Of a DNA stretch of 64,000 nucleotides, positions 8,077 through 16,046 are shown piece after piece. The position numbers and the translations under genes are program-made. Positions within the stretch are counted from its first letter, which is position 1; each line of letters opens with the position of its first letter. Under the pieces are notes generated by a model. The model was given only the letters and a program-made list of their open reading frames with translations. It did not search any database and was not told the origin of the DNA. The stretch is from Enterobacter cancerogenus (GTDB taxonomy: Bacteria; Pseudomonadota; Gammaproteobacteria; Enterobacterales; Enterobacteriaceae): positions 1-64,000 of the forward strand of contig JRUP01000013.1 in NCBI GenBank assembly GCA_000773965.1. The letters run 5' to 3'.

Positions 8077-8973
8077 TTAACCTGCCAGCCCGGTATTCAC
8101 CCGTTTACCGATTTCTTTTAGCTGAGAATACTTTTCCAGCAAGGACGGGCCATCATCAAGGCTCATGGCAAACATCCATAAATAAGTCATGACCGAATAA
8201 ATATGGCCTGCACTCATACCGCCTTTTAACGCCATCACGCTGATCGTGATGCCAAACAGCAGTGCGGAGGCAATACCAATCGACAAATAGCCAATCGCTT
8301 CGCGGTCAGACAAGCGAATCCGCACTTGCGCCAGAAAGTGATAATGGCGATTAAGCTTCTGTTCGCCTGCGGTACTGACAAAACCCACTTCCCGCTCCAG
8401 TCGATCATTCATCCGCCCGATAAGCGATTCATTTTTTCGTGTGTAGCCCGGCAAGAATCCGGCAAACAGCAGCAAAACCGCTAAACACGCCAATCCGGCC
8501 CAGGGTTCAATGGTGAGTAACATCACCACGGCACCACACATCGAGGCCGCGGAGGTGATCAACATCGGAAGATGCGTTTCAAAAAAATCCACAAACTGGC
8601 GTGAAAGCGTCACCCTTGCCGCAATGGCGGAATGGCTGTGCGCCTCTTCACGCTGAGCGAGGATCACGGGCACTGCCAGACCGGCATAAATGCGTGCAAA
8701 AGTACGGGTATCCATGGTGCGGCGCGCTGCGCCAATCAACCACATAATCATCACTAAACCGGCATAAAACAGGCCGTGAAGTGCGTTGCCATGCATGATG
8801 GCGTTGATCGCGAAACCCGCCAGCAACGGGTAAAGCAGGTAAACCACATTTTCAGCGATCACCAGCATCAGGGTTAGCAGTAATTTTTTCTTATTACGTT
8901 TCGCCAGCACTTTCAGTGTATTAAGGGCGCTGCGTGAGGCCCCGCTTGGTATATTTTCAGGTATGATTTGCAT
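8077..8973 (-). CDS. ABC transporter six-transmembrane domain protein without ATPase
   Basis: A 298-residue membrane protein resembling the membrane half of an ABC exporter (ABC_membrane_3 type) with no nucleotide-binding domain. Hydrophobic helices lie at about residues 31-51, 65-82, 135-155, 158-177, 230-250 and 255-275. No Walker motif occurs in it or in a neighbour, so it must recruit an ATPase from elsewhere or do something other than classical transport. It is transcribed divergently from a TetR regulator, and a large palindrome lies 15 bases upstream of its start, so it is almost certainly that regulator's target. The ribosome site is weak. Confidence 0.78.
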   Translation of the reverse strand: MQIIPENIPSGASRSALNTLKVLAKRNKKKLLLTLMLVIAENVVYLLYPLLAGFAINAIMHGNALHGLFYAGLVMIMWLIGAARRTMDTRTFARIYAGLAVPVILAQREEAHSHSAIAARVTLSRQFVDFFETHLPMLITSAASMCGAVVMLLTIEPWAGLACLAVLLLFAGFLPGYTRKNESLIGRMNDRLEREVGFVSTAGEQKLNRHYHFLAQVRIRLSDREAIGYLSIGIASALLFGITISVMALKGGMSAGHIYSVMTYLWMFAMSLDDGPSLLEKYSQLKEIGKRVNTGLAG

Positions 8974-8988
8974 TAGATTACGTTCAAA

Positions 8989-9022
8989 TTGCCACTTTTG
9001 AGCGGTTGCTCAAAAGTGGCAA
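8989..9022. promoter_or_regulatory. Palindromic operator O1 for the divergent TetR regulator
   Basis: A perfect inverted repeat: arm TTGCCACTTTTGAGC (8989-9003), spacer GGTT, arm GCTCAAAAGTGGCAA (9008-9022). Its core TTGAGC-N4-GCTCAA recurs in O2, with centres 33 bases (about three helical turns) apart. Location between the two divergent starts points to TetR binding that controls both genes. Confidence 0.75.
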
Positions 9023-9029
9023 AAGTGTA

Positions 9030-9047
9030 TTTGAGCACTTGCTCAAA
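9030..9047. promoter_or_regulatory. Palindromic operator O2 for the divergent TetR regulator
   Basis: TTTGAGC (9030-9036), spacer ACTT, GCTCAAA (9041-9047): the same core as O1 with shorter arms, ending 16 bases before the TetR start codon. This position fits autorepression. Confidence 0.72.
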
Positions 9048-9063
9048 GTCAACGGCGGTGGTG

Positions 9064-9636
9064 ATGAAAGAGACAACAGCAGAATTGCGTGAAAAGATTC
9101 TGGATACAGCGGTGGCACTGTTCATCGAAAAAGGTTTAGAGAATGTGAAAACCCGCGAACTGACGACACAGTTGGGGTTATCCCGTAGCCACATTTATCA
9201 CTACTTTTCAGGCTGGGCGTCATTGAGTCTGGAGGCGTGCGCGCGCTTCGCACAAAAAGATCTTCAGGAATTTACGCAGCAAATTGGAATGCTGCCCTTT
9301 CATGAAAGACTGGAAGCCTTCATTGCCGATTATCTGCCGCTGGAACCGGATGCGGTATGGCAGCTTTACAGCTCACTTTGGCGAAAAGCCACTACGGAAG
9401 TCGACTATGCCGAACTGGCCACTCAGGTAACAAAGCAGTGGCATGCACTGATGACCGACATCATACGTGATGGGATAAATGCAGGTGTTTTTCGTCAGGC
9501 TGATGCAGAACAGGTAGCGCGGCAGCTCAGTGCTATGCTGAACGGCTATGCCGATTTACTCATTGTGGTGCAGGAAGCTGAAGCGCGGGAACAGGCAATC
9601 AGCGATCTGCATGCCTTTATTAAACTCGCGCTTTGA
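9064..9636 (+). CDS. TetR/AcrR family transcriptional regulator
   Basis: A 190-residue repressor. The N-terminal DNA-binding domain covers about residues 8-55, with the helix-turn-helix VKTRELTTQLGLSRSHIYHYF (split here at positions 28-48) ending in the family's YxYF-like motif; the rest is the helical ligand-binding and dimer domain. Start taken at ATG 9064 because residues upstream run through the operator DNA; GTG codons at 9058 and 9061 are alternatives. Divergent from the ATPase-less ABC membrane protein, with two shared palindromes between them. The inducer is unknown, perhaps a compound handled by that membrane protein. Confidence 0.88.
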   Translation: MKETTAELREKILDTAVALFIEKGLENVKTRELTTQLGLSRSHIYHYFSGWASLSLEACARFAQKDLQEFTQQIGMLPFHERLEAFIADYLPLEPDAVWQLYSSLWRKATTEVDYAELATQVTKQWHALMTDIIRDGINAGVFRQADAEQVARQLSAMLNGYADLLIVVQEAEAREQAISDLHAFIKLAL

Positions 9637-9655
9637 ATAATAGAGATTTCTCGAT

Positions 9656-9859
9656 TCAGGACGTGGTCACTGAACTGTCCGATTTGGCGACAAAATAGTT
9701 ATCGTGTTTTTCAATCGTGACACCGCGTTCACGCCAGTATGCTGCCATATTGAAAAACGCATCACTGGTTAAATTGAAGCCAATAATAACTGAAGGGTGT
9801 TTACCGCTACTCAAAAACGAGTTTAACTGCTCCATATCCAACGCTTTAACAGACTCCAT
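9656..9859 (-). CDS. Small protein of unknown function (67 aa)
   Basis: I do not recognise it. The product is soluble-looking, with a helical start (SVKALDMEQLNSFL) and a central IIGFNLTS / AAYWRERGV segment. GGGAG lies 4-7 bases before two adjacent ATGs; the second (9859) has the better spacing. A perfect 13-bp inverted repeat sits just upstream of the ribosome site and may act as operator or leader hairpin. Convergent with the TetR gene, whose stop is 19 bases away. Good ribosome site and plausible composition make it a likely real gene. Confidence 0.5.
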   Translation of the reverse strand: MESVKALDMEQLNSFLSSGKHPSVIIGFNLTSDAFFNMAAYWRERGVTIEKHDNYFVAKSDSSVTTS

Positions 9860-9878
9860 CATCTTCTCCCGATCTATA

Positions 9879-9910
9879 ACAAGATAATCTGCTTCAACAG
9901 ATTATCTTGT
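9879..9910. repeat. Perfect inverted repeat, 13-bp arms
   Basis: ACAAGATAATCTG (9879-9891) and CAGATTATCTTGT (9898-9910) flank a 6-base loop. It lies about 10 bases 5' of the ribosome site of the small minus-strand gene and has no T-run, so an operator or leader hairpin fits better than a terminator. Confidence 0.7.
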
Positions 9911-10209
9911 AAGTCTCTTGATGCACAATGCAGTTATATTAATATTACAATCTGCAAAAAATCCGATGAAGGATTGCGGCCACCCGCTTTCAAACCCGCA
10001 GATTCTCTGATTAATGAGATCGATCTCAGCTCTGCGGAGTGCAATTTACCCCTAAAACGAAACGTAAAACTGTGGGTTTTCTGGATGATTGCATGCTGGA
10101 TATATCAACAACACGCAACGTCACTCACCGATATTAATTATTATTTGCTATACATCGGTGCTTTTTAGACCGGACAAAATTTCGACGAACGAATCATTTA
10201 CGGATGTAC
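9911..10209. other. Intergenic stretch upstream of the MetQ-like gene
   Basis: About 300 bases of AT-rich DNA with no convincing coding frame. A 64-codon open frame at 9974-10168 lacks a ribosome site and looks random. The right edge leads into the MetJ boxes. Confidence 0.5.
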
Positions 10210-10225
10210 AGACGTCCAGACGTAT
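10210..10225 (+). promoter_or_regulatory. Tandem MetJ boxes (methionine repressor operator)
   Basis: AGACGTCC (10210-10217) followed directly by AGACGTAT (10218-10225); each matches the MetJ consensus AGACGTCT at 7 of 8 positions, and MetJ binds tandem 8-mers. A weaker third repeat (GGATGTAC) precedes them. The boxes abut a -10-like TATTAT (10225-10230), as expected for repression of the following gene by MetJ and S-adenosylmethionine. Confidence 0.8.
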
Positions 10226-10264
10226 ATTATAGTCCGTCTCCTACGTTACCCAGGGACTCGTACT

Positions 10265-11065
10265 ATGAACAAATTACTCGTTACCACCCTTCTCGCCGCT
10301 GCGGTTTCACTGCTGAGCGCCTGCGACAACAACAAAGACAATGCTATCAAAGTCGCCATTAACACCGGTCCTGACGAAGCGCTCTGGCAGACCGTTAAAC
10401 AGGTCGCTCATGATAAATATCATCTGGATGTCGATGTGGTGGCATTTAACGATTATGTACAACCGAACGAAGCCCTGTTCAATAAAGATGTCGATGCCAA
10501 CGCCTTCCAGAGCCTGCCTTATCTGGAAATGCAGTCGAAAGAGCGTGGCTATAAGTTCGCCGTGGTCACCAACACTTTTGTGTTCCCGATTGCCGGCTAT
10601 TCCCGCAAGATTAAAACGCTGGATGCACTGCCAGATGGCGCGACCATCACCATCTCCAACGAAGCAACCACTCTCGGTCGCAGCCTGCTGCTGTTACAAG
10701 CTCAGGGGCTGATCAAGGTGAAACCTGAAGCCGGCCTGCTGCCTACCACGCTGGATATCACTGATAATCCGAAGAAGCTTAAAATCGTTGAAGTGGATAC
10801 CCCGCAACTGGCTCGCACCCTTGACGATCCGCAGGTATACATCTCCATCATCAATAACAACTTTGCCGCGCTGGTTAACCTCTCCGCGTCGAAGGATGGC
10901 ATGTTTATGGAAGGCAAAGCGTCGCCGTATGTGAATGCGATTGTGGCGCGTGAAGATAACAAAGACAGCGCAAATGTGCAGAAGCTGAAAGAGGCTTTCC
11001 AGTCGCAGGAAGTGCTGGATAAAGCTAACGAGATTTACAAAGGCGACATTATCAAGGGTTGGTAA
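10265..11065 (+). CDS. MetQ/NlpA-family methionine-binding lipoprotein
   Basis: A 266-residue periplasmic solute-binding lipoprotein. The signal peptide ends in the lipobox LSAC with C20 as the lipidated residue; next residues are Asp-Asn, and Asp at +2 suggests retention in the inner membrane. The mature part follows the MetQ/NlpA family throughout (AINTGPDEA, NEALFNKDVDANAFQ, PSITISNEATT-like region). MetJ boxes upstream indicate methionine control. No metN or metI is adjacent, so it resembles E. coli NlpA, a stand-alone paralogue that can feed the MetNI transporter encoded elsewhere. metQ and nlpA cannot be separated with confidence, so I give no symbol. Confidence 0.88.
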   Translation: MNKLLVTTLLAAAVSLLSACDNNKDNAIKVAINTGPDEALWQTVKQVAHDKYHLDVDVVAFNDYVQPNEALFNKDVDANAFQSLPYLEMQSKERGYKFAVVTNTFVFPIAGYSRKIKTLDALPDGATITISNEATTLGRSLLLLQAQGLIKVKPEAGLLPTTLDITDNPKKLKIVEVDTPQLARTLDDPQVYISIINNNFAALVNLSASKDGMFMEGKASPYVNAIVAREDNKDSANVQKLKEAFQSQEVLDKANEIYKGDIIKGW

Positions 11066-11074
11066 TAGCCGCTT

Positions 11075-11110
11075 AAAAAGCCGCGCAACATGCGTGTTGC
11101 GCGGCTTTTT
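11075..11110. terminator. Strong bidirectional intrinsic terminator
   Basis: AAAAAGCCGCGCAACA (11075-11090), loop TGCG, TGTTGCGCGGCTTTTT (11095-11110): perfect 16-bp arms with A- and T-runs, serving both the MetQ-like gene and the convergent dehydrogenase gene. Confidence 0.9.
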
Positions 11111-11111
11111 A

Positions 11112-12221
11112 TTACTTAAAATCCACTGCCATCAATTCAGCGATGGTTGAATCCTGTGTCGAGCTCACGCAGCGGTGCAGATAATCAGTAAATTTCGAGG
11201 AGGGCGGCATGCCTAACTCCAGCAACTTCTCATTGCAGAACACCACGTTGAGTTTTGAGAAATGGCCGTAAAGATTCATGGCGCGCAACACAATCCGCTC
11301 ATTGCACGGCCCAAATAACGACGCAAAGTTTTTCTTACTTTCGGCCAGTTCGCGATAATTCACTTTCTGATAACTTTCGCCCACCGGCGCATTGCCCGAG
11401 GCTTTCGCCATCGCTTTATCAATCTCCGCGAAGGTGACACTGCTGTTAAGCCCCGCCGAAATGTGAATAATGCTTTTATCGACGTTTTCAGCGGTCAACA
11501 ACAGCTCCAGCGCATCTGCACAATAATCCACAGGCACCACATCAATACGATCGTCCAGCTCACACATAAACTTACCCAATGTCAGTGCCATGCGGAACAC
11601 CCAGAAAATACTCGGCGATGGCGTGCAGCCATGATCGGAATGGCCCACCACAATAGAGGGACGCGCAATAACCAGCGGCAGTTCGGGCAACATCTCGCTC
11701 ATCATTTTTTCCACCGTGGCTTTACTCCAGGTGTACTCAACAATGTGCTGATCGCGCAGCGTATTCAGTTTGCTCTCGGTCACCAGGGTGTTAGCTTCCG
11801 GCGCACAAGACATTGCCGTTCCGACATGAATAAAGCGCTTAAGTCCGCTGACCTGATTCATACGACTGGCGAAGGTGAAAGTTCCTTCAACGTTAACTTT
11901 CCAGATGTAAGGATTCGCCCCAAACGAAGCCACAGCCGCACAGTTGAGCACATGTGTAACGCTATCCAGACGCGGGTCGGCAGTAAACCGCTCTGGTTCC
12001 GCGAGATCGCCAATAAGAATGTTATCTGTGGTCAGTGTATCCAACAGATTTTGTGCCACGCCAAATTTAGCCAGATTGGATTGCAACCGACTCAGTCCTT
12101 CGGTGGGTGAATCACCGCGCACCAGCAGTAACAGTCGATTATTCTCGCTTTTCTTCAATAAGTTAACCGTTACTGCTCCGCCTAAAAATCCGGTTGCGCC
12201 AGTAATTAAAATCGTATTCAT
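11112..12221 (-). CDS. NAD(P)-dependent SDR / thioester-reductase-like protein
   Basis: A 369-residue extended short-chain dehydrogenase of the male-sterility / NAD_binding_4 type. Rossmann motif GATGFLG is at 8-14 and the catalytic Y163-x3-K167 pair (YTWSK) is intact. Relatives are reductase domains that release aldehydes from acyl carriers, or stand-alone NAD-dependent epimerases. Here there is no adenylation or carrier domain and no NRPS/PKS neighbour, so the substrate is unknown. Convergent with the MetQ-like gene across a shared terminator. An internal 12-residue segment NPYIWKVNVEGT matches the usual NxxGT cofactor region. Confidence 0.78.
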   Translation of the reverse strand: MNTILITGATGFLGGAVTVNLLKKSENNRLLLLVRGDSPTEGLSRLQSNLAKFGVAQNLLDTLTTDNILIGDLAEPERFTADPRLDSVTHVLNCAAVASFGANPYIWKVNVEGTFTFASRMNQVSGLKRFIHVGTAMSCAPEANTLVTESKLNTLRDQHIVEYTWSKATVEKMMSEMLPELPLVIARPSIVVGHSDHGCTPSPSIFWVFRMALTLGKFMCELDDRIDVVPVDYCADALELLLTAENVDKSIIHISAGLNSSVTFAEIDKAMAKASGNAPVGESYQKVNYRELAESKKNFASLFGPCNERIVLRAMNLYGHFSKLNVVFCNEKLLELGMPPSSKFTDYLHRCVSSTQDSTIAELMAVDFK

Positions 12222-12576
12222 AGTATTCAGCTATCAGTTGGTTTCTGGACGAAAACGGTCCATTGAGCGTGGCTTCGAATGTATGCCAGCGAAGATAAAT
12301 GGCGAATAAATGCGATCTGCACAAGGTGAGGGAAAAAGCGGTCCAGTTAGCTTTCGTTTATCTCTGATAACCCTCCGTCATTTTATTTCTCACCGTTCGT
12401 CTATTCTGAGATTAAAAAACCGCCGCGATATAAAAATGTCGTAAAAATTTCGCTGCCAGGCGTAAAAATGCAGGTCACAAAACCACCACCCGCTATTAAC
12501 CGTTCGGGTAAACAGGTATGTTCGCCGTCATAGACACAGCCATCGCCGTTCCACGCTGATAAGAAACAGGAAATAT
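12222..12576. other. Long leader/intergenic region between the SDR gene and kup
   Basis: About 355 bases separating divergent genes. It is AT-rich near 12390-12470 and must hold both promoters. I see no coding frame with a ribosome site and no riboswitch I can name. Confidence 0.5.
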
Positions 12577-14445
12577 ATGAGTCAGACCGAGAAACAGTCT
12601 CTGCCTGCTGGCATGTTGGCCGCCGCAGGGATCGTGTTTGGGGATATCGGTACCAGCCCGCTTTACACCCTGAAAGAGTGCCTGTCGATCCTGCCGGATG
12701 GCTCGATCTCAACCACTGCCGTGATGGGTTTTCTGTCACTGATTTTCTGGGCGTTAACCCTGATCGTTACCCTGAAATATGTCTGCTTTGTCATGCGTGC
12801 CGACCATGATGGTGAAGGCGGTATTTTAACGCTGATGTCACTGGCGCGTCGTAACGTCGGTCCGAAGATTGGTCACATCATTATTCTGGCCGGTTTGACG
12901 GGTGGCGCCTTCTTTTACGGTGATGGCATCATCACGCCGGCGATTTCGGTGCTCTCCGCCATTGAAGGGATTGAGGTGGTATCACCCCAACTCGACAAAT
13001 ACGTGGTCCCACTGGCGGTACTCATACTCACGCTGTTGTTCTTCATCCAGAAACACGGTACGGAAAAAGTCAGTAAAGTATTTGGGCCGGTGATGTTTGT
13101 TTGGTTCGTCTCGATTGGTTTACTGGGTATTCGCGGGATTGCGCTCAACCCAACGGTCTTGCAGGCGCTGAATCCCAGCTACGCGCTGACCTTTTTGCTG
13201 ACTCATGAAGCGCTCGCCTTTGCCGCGATGGGTATGGTGGTACTGGCAGTTACCGGTGCCGAGGCGCTGTATGCGGATATGGGACATCTCGGCAAAGCGC
13301 CGATCCGCCTGGCGTGGCTGGTGATTGCCATGCCTGCCCTGGTGCTCAATTACTTTGGCCAGGGTGCACTGGTGATTGCGGATGCGAAGACGATCAATAA
13401 CCCGTTCTTCAACCTCGCGCCGGGCTGGGGGCAAATTCCCCTGATAGTGCTGTCAACGCTCGCCACTGTGATCGCGGCGCAGTCGGTGATTACCGGCGTT
13501 TACACGCTGACGCATCAGGCGATACGTCAGGGTTTTCTGCCACCCATGCGCATTGTGTTCACCTCGCATACTGAATCAGGCCAGATCTACATTCCGGTGG
13601 TGAACTGGCTGTTGTTTGTGGCGGTTACCGTGATTGTGCTGGCATTCCGTCAGTCCTCGGCCCTCTCCTCCGCTTACGGTATTGTAGTGACCGGCACCAT
13701 GGTGATCACCGCCTGTCTGGCAGGCGTGGTGGCGCTGCGTAACTGGAAATGGCCACTGCCGCTGGCGGTGATTTTCCTGCTGTGTATGCTGGCCATTGAT
13801 GTGCCGTTGTTTGCAGCCAACCTGATGAAACTGCTGTCAGGCGGTTGGGTTCCGGTACTGATGGCGCTGACCATGATGGGGTTGATGCTGATCTGGAGCA
13901 CCGAGCGTAATCGGTTAATCAAGAAATTGAACAACGATCCGGAAAGTCTGCAGGCGCTGGTGAAATCACTGGAAACCAACCCGCCGAGTCGCGTACCGGG
14001 TACCGCCATCTTCCTGGCACGCAAAGAGTTTGAGATTCCGCAGGCGTTGCTGCATAACCTCAAGCATAACCGGGTGCTGCATAGTCGAGTGGTGTTGCTG
14101 AACATCCGCACCACAGATACCCCGCGCGTGCATAATCAGAAGCGCATCACTATCACCCAACTGTCGCCGTCCTTTTGGCAGGTGACGGCAGCATACGGCT
14201 GGCGAGAAGTGCCTTCGATGGCGGAAGTTTTGCACCTGTGCGGGCTGGAAGGTTTTGGCTGTACAGTGAATGAAGCGTCTTTCTTTACCTCACACGATAC
14301 TCTGGTGATGAAAAAACGCCGCGGACTGGCAAGAATAAAAGGCGGTATCTTCCACTTCTGCCAACGCAATGCGCTGCGTGCGCATGAGCAATTTAATATT
14401 CCACCCAATCGTGTTATCGAGTTAGGTGGCCAGCGCGAGTTTTAA
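12577..14445 (+). CDS. kup: Low-affinity potassium transporter Kup (TrkD)
   Basis: Inner-membrane proton-coupled K+ (and Cs+) uptake protein. At 622 residues it has the same length as E. coli Kup. The N terminus shows the family signature GIVFGDIGTSPLYTLKE (about 18-34); about twelve hydrophobic helices follow to residue 440, then the cytoplasmic C-terminal domain (RVPGTAIFL, FGCTVNEASFF). CAGGA six bases before ATG gives the start. It stands alone and is followed by an intrinsic terminator, as in E. coli, where kup is constitutive and important for K+ uptake under hyperosmotic, acidic conditions. Confidence 0.97.
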   Translation: MSQTEKQSLPAGMLAAAGIVFGDIGTSPLYTLKECLSILPDGSISTTAVMGFLSLIFWALTLIVTLKYVCFVMRADHDGEGGILTLMSLARRNVGPKIGHIIILAGLTGGAFFYGDGIITPAISVLSAIEGIEVVSPQLDKYVVPLAVLILTLLFFIQKHGTEKVSKVFGPVMFVWFVSIGLLGIRGIALNPTVLQALNPSYALTFLLTHEALAFAAMGMVVLAVTGAEALYADMGHLGKAPIRLAWLVIAMPALVLNYFGQGALVIADAKTINNPFFNLAPGWGQIPLIVLSTLATVIAAQSVITGVYTLTHQAIRQGFLPPMRIVFTSHTESGQIYIPVVNWLLFVAVTVIVLAFRQSSALSSAYGIVVTGTMVITACLAGVVALRNWKWPLPLAVIFLLCMLAIDVPLFAANLMKLLSGGWVPVLMALTMMGLMLIWSTERNRLIKKLNNDPESLQALVKSLETNPPSRVPGTAIFLARKEFEIPQALLHNLKHNRVLHSRVVLLNIRTTDTPRVHNQKRITITQLSPSFWQVTAAYGWREVPSMAEVLHLCGLEGFGCTVNEASFFTSHDTLVMKKRRGLARIKGGIFHFCQRNALRAHEQFNIPPNRVIELGGQREF

Positions 14446-14447
14446 CA

Positions 14448-14474
14448 AAATGGGGCGTTTATTACGCCCCATTT
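14448..14474 (+). terminator. Intrinsic terminator of kup
   Basis: AAATGGGGCG (14448-14457), loop TTTATTA, CGCCCCATTT (14465-14474) followed by a T-rich stretch. Confidence 0.82.
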
Positions 14475-14724
14475 GATTTATTGTGCCGCGATAAATGTAA
14501 CCAGATGAAAGAATATTCCCGAAAGTTTATCAGAGTTGTGGCTGAACTTTTCTTAACAACTAATTAGCAATTTTAGCTAAAACGCATAACCTCAAAAGGT
14601 GTTTATTAAGCCTACCGGCACCGATTACCTGCCGTGCGCAACTGTCGGAATCAATAAACAGACTATCAACAATAAAACGCGTAGCTTTTAAATCGGCTCA
14701 GTAGTTTTTTTGAGGAGTAAGACC

Positions 14725-15030
14725 ATGAAAGAACTTATTAATGATGTTATCTCAATTTTCACACCGCAAAATGTTCAGCCGGTTTTGGTTCGCGCTGATT
14801 TAACTCATCGTGAATTATCATCGATCCATCCCGTGGGCTTCACTTCTGTCAGCTGGGCTACCTCAATGGAAGAACTGACCGATGCGATTGTGAAAAAAAC
14901 GCTGGCAGCAGGTGCCGTGGGTTATCACATTACCGATGTTGAATCCCATGAGCCGGGCCACGATGGTCAGCATGTGATGGCGGCTACCGCAACCCTGTAC
15001 CACATCAATAGCAAAGTGGCGTACGGCTAA
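14725..15030 (+). CDS. Small YdgH/BhsA/McbA-like domain protein lacking a signal peptide
   Basis: A 101-residue protein. The C-terminal half fits the DUF1471 pattern: VSWATSMEELTDAIVKKTLAAGAVGYHI followed by VMAATATLYH is the helix then strand arrangement of YdgH/BhsA/McbA proteins (described in pieces here at residues 38-65 and 83-92). Those are usually secreted stress or biofilm proteins, but this one has no signal peptide and starts MKELINDVISIF. Start set at ATG 14725 behind a strong GAGGAG (14712-14717). It is monocistronic, with a terminator after it. Family call is by pattern, moderately sure; role probably stress-linked. Confidence 0.6.
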   Translation: MKELINDVISIFTPQNVQPVLVRADLTHRELSSIHPVGFTSVSWATSMEELTDAIVKKTLAAGAVGYHITDVESHEPGHDGQHVMAATATLYHINSKVAYG

Positions 15031-15056
15031 TGTTAACCACCCCTTCGCTGTTGCAT

Positions 15057-16016
15057 TTAAGCCTGCCACTCCCGTGACAGGCTTTTTTCTACAAAGTACT
15101 CAGCGAGAAAATCGATAAACACTTTCATGCGCGGCGATTCCGATGTCCGTTGCGTATACACCGCCCAGATATTCGCCTGCTGATACCACTGAGGTAAAAC
15201 ATGGACCAACTCGCCGGTCTTAAGATAAGGAGCCACATCCCACGCTGAGCGAAGTGCAATCCCGTGTGACTTCAACGCCCAATTCAAAATAACTTTGCCA
15301 CTGTTTGACGAATAATGGCTATTAAGGCGGCACAATACCTGTTGTTCACCGTCAGTCAGCGCCCAATTGCCGAAGGAATTGTTCTTTTCATTAATAATAA
15401 GGCAGCTGTGATTAATTAAGTCATCCAGCGAATTGACGGCACCTGAACGGGCTAAATATTCAGAGGATGCGCAAAGAATACGTTGGTTTACGGCCAGTTT
15501 ACGCGCGATGTAGGAATGATTCAGATTATCGCCAACCTGTATATCCACATCGGTGCCGGATTGCATCAAATCAATCTCACGATCGCTTAAAATGAGTTTG
15601 ATATTTAAAGATGGATGCTGAGAAATAAAGGCTGAAATGGCATCAGATAAATACGCCTGACCAAATCCCAGCGAACAGCCAACGGTCAACTCACCGGTTA
15701 ATTCACCGCGCCACTGCTGAAAATTATTCAGAAACGCATCCATTTCCTGTACCACTTGCCGCGCGCCCTCCAGCGCTTTCTCACCCTCTGGCGTCAGTCG
15801 CATCACCCGATTGGTGCGGAAGAAAAGCCGGGTGTCGAGCTGTTTCTCAAGAATGGCGATACGTTTGCTGATATACGATGGAGACTGGCCTAGCTCCACG
15901 GCAGCGCGAGCAAAGCCACCATGACGCGCCACGCTGATAAACACATAGAGGTCTTCGACAGAGGGCCAGCCCTGTAGCGGTTTCTGAACGTTTTTCCCGG
16001 CAAGCAAGAGCTTCAT
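15057..16016 (-). CDS. LysR family transcriptional regulator (leuCD2-linked)
   Basis: A 319-residue LysR regulator: winged helix-turn-helix at about 20-78 (FARAAVELGQSPSYISKRIAILE), then the two-lobed effector domain. It has an N-terminal extension of about 16 residues before the usual start of the HTH domain. It is the last gene of a minus-strand run (leuC-like, leuD-like, hydrolase, this gene), 30 bases after the hydrolase. LysR proteins are normally divergent from their targets, so the co-directional placement is less usual. The effector is probably the hydroxyacid handled by the operon; inference only. Confidence 0.88.
   Translation of the reverse strand: MKLLLAGKNVQKPLQGWPSVEDLYVFISVARHGGFARAAVELGQSPSYISKRIAILEKQLDTRLFFRTNRVMRLTPEGEKALEGARQVVQEMDAFLNNFQQWRGELTGELTVGCSLGFGQAYLSDAISAFISQHPSLNIKLILSDREIDLMQSGTDVDIQVGDNLNHSYIARKLAVNQRILCASSEYLARSGAVNSLDDLINHSCLIINEKNNSFGNWALTDGEQQVLCRLNSHYSSNSGKVILNWALKSHGIALRSAWDVAPYLKTGELVHVLPQWYQQANIWAVYTQRTSESPRMKVFIDFLAEYFVEKSLSREWQA
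15059..15084 (+). terminator. Intrinsic terminator overlapping the 3' end of the LysR gene
   Basis: AAGCCTGCCA (15059-15068), loop CTCCCG, TGACAGGCTT (15075-15084) then TTTT; one mismatch in the stem. It ends the small plus-strand gene and lies inside the last codons of the convergent LysR gene. Confidence 0.78.
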
Positions 16017-16046
16017 ACTATTACGCAGTTAGCCAACATCGAGCGG

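Noticed and set aside
9974..10168. A 64-codon open frame upstream of the MetQ-like gene
   Set aside because: No ribosome site, random-looking composition and located in the promoter region.
11463..12110. A 215-codon plus-strand frame antisense to the SDR gene
   Set aside because: It lies wholly inside a gene with intact Rossmann and YxxxK motifs; the product is His/Gln-rich and repetitive, typical of antisense shadows.
12401..12739. A 112-codon minus-strand frame over the start of kup
   Set aside because: It overlaps the kup start and leader; kup is certain and the other frame has no supporting features.
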